Origin: Pseudorhodobacter sp.
GTDB lineage: Bacteria; Pseudomonadota; Alphaproteobacteria; Rhodobacterales; Rhodobacteraceae
Assembly: GCA_024641255.1 (NCBI GenBank)
Contig: JAHEDL010000148.1
Location: forward strand, 1-8,857
Direction: 5' to 3'
DNA: 8,857 nt
Shown here piece by piece: positions 8,685 to 8,857 of the stretch. Within the stretch, counting starts at the first letter, position 1; each line of letters opens with the position of its first letter. The position numbers and the translations under genes were made by a program. A model generated the notes under the pieces. The model ran no database searches. It saw only the letters and a program-made list of their open reading frames with translations, and had not been told where the DNA came from.

Positions 8685-8857
8685 ATGGGTGTCGCGGTGG
8701 AGATGTTGATTCTAGCATCCATCATGGTTGTCGGTGGCCTGTTCGCCGTCGACGGTATCTTTGACGACAACCGCCACACCGACCCTGATCCGCCCGTTGA
8801 CGACACCGACGTTCACGGCACCACCGGCAACGACACTCTGACCGACGATCATCGCGT
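8685..8857 (+). CDS. Partial N-terminus of a putative membrane-anchored, RTX-like Asp-rich protein
   Basis: A frame open from ATG 8685 to the window end gives 57 residues with no stop. In-frame alternatives are GTG 8697 and ATG 8703; no well-spaced ribosome-binding site settles the choice, as AGGG at 8680-8683 is too close to 8685. Residues about 6-25 (EMLILASIMVVGGLFAVDGI) form a hydrophobic stretch, a membrane anchor or signal anchor. Then comes an Asp/Pro-rich linker (DPDPPVDDTD), followed by GTTGNDTLTD, which fits a single GxxGxDxL repeat of hemolysin-type calcium-binding proteins. One repeat is weak evidence, and the rest of the gene is missing. A secreted or cell-surface calcium-binding protein is the best guess. 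A chance frame cannot be excluded, but codon use looks real. It is transcribed away from atpH. Confidence 0.5.
   Translation, partial: MGVAVEMLILASIMVVGGLFAVDGIFDDNRHTDPDPPVDDTDVHGTTGNDTLTDDHR

Overview
This is a housekeeping stretch of a chromosome, most likely from a Rhodobacterales (Rhodobacteraceae) alphaproteobacterium. The evidence is the high GC content, an F1-only ATP synthase operon in the order atpH-A-G-D-C with no F0 genes beside it, the Ala/Lys-rich N-terminus of the beta subunit, a small H-type lectin gene next to atpC, and a Rhodobacteraceae-like G/C-rich repeat ending in TATTTT. No rRNA, tRNA, insertion sequence, CRISPR array or prophage was seen. The species cannot be named from this window.

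Left part (1-2845). The window opens inside a plus-strand gene, the C-terminal end of a low-specificity L-threonine aldolase (stop at 317). It converges, with 4 bp between stops, on a minus-strand pair: a DsbA-fold 2-hydroxychromene-2-carboxylate isomerase-like protein (1734-1138) followed with no gap (TGAATG) by an alpha/beta hydrolase (1137-322). A 91-bp divergent region separates this pair from prs on the plus strand (1826-2845), which makes PRPP for nucleotide, histidine and tryptophan synthesis. A promoter-like TTGACA-16-TAGGGT faces the isomerase.

Middle (2846-3456). The 153-bp gap downstream of prs holds a hairpin followed by TATTTT, and an inverted second copy of the same G/C-rich element facing the opposing gene. 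That gene (3349-2999, minus) is a small stand-alone H-type lectin-domain protein. Upstream of it, at 3411-3435, is a very clear intrinsic terminator closing the atp operon.

Right part (3457-8308, minus strand). atpH, atpA, atpG, atpD and atpC encode delta, alpha, gamma, beta and epsilon, the complete soluble F1 sector of ATP synthase. Junctions are tight: atpH/atpA overlap by one base (TGATG), and the others are 24, 17 and 9 nt apart, each with a Shine-Dalgarno sequence. The nucleotide-binding and catalytic motifs of alpha and beta are intact.

Right end (8309-8857). About 380 bp without a convincing gene lies upstream of atpH. It is locally AT-rich and carries several short dyads, a bulged 11-bp inverted repeat and a 9-bp direct repeat 120 bp apart, and probably contains the atp promoter. 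A plus-strand reading frame starting near 8685-8703 runs off the end. It has a hydrophobic N-terminal segment, then Asp-rich sequence with one RTX-like motif.

I found no new multi-gene system. The least ordinary items are the lectin gene beside the atp operon, the paired inverted repeat between prs and that gene, the coupled isomerase/hydrolase pair whose hydrolase lacks the usual catalytic Asp, and the dyad-rich atp upstream region.
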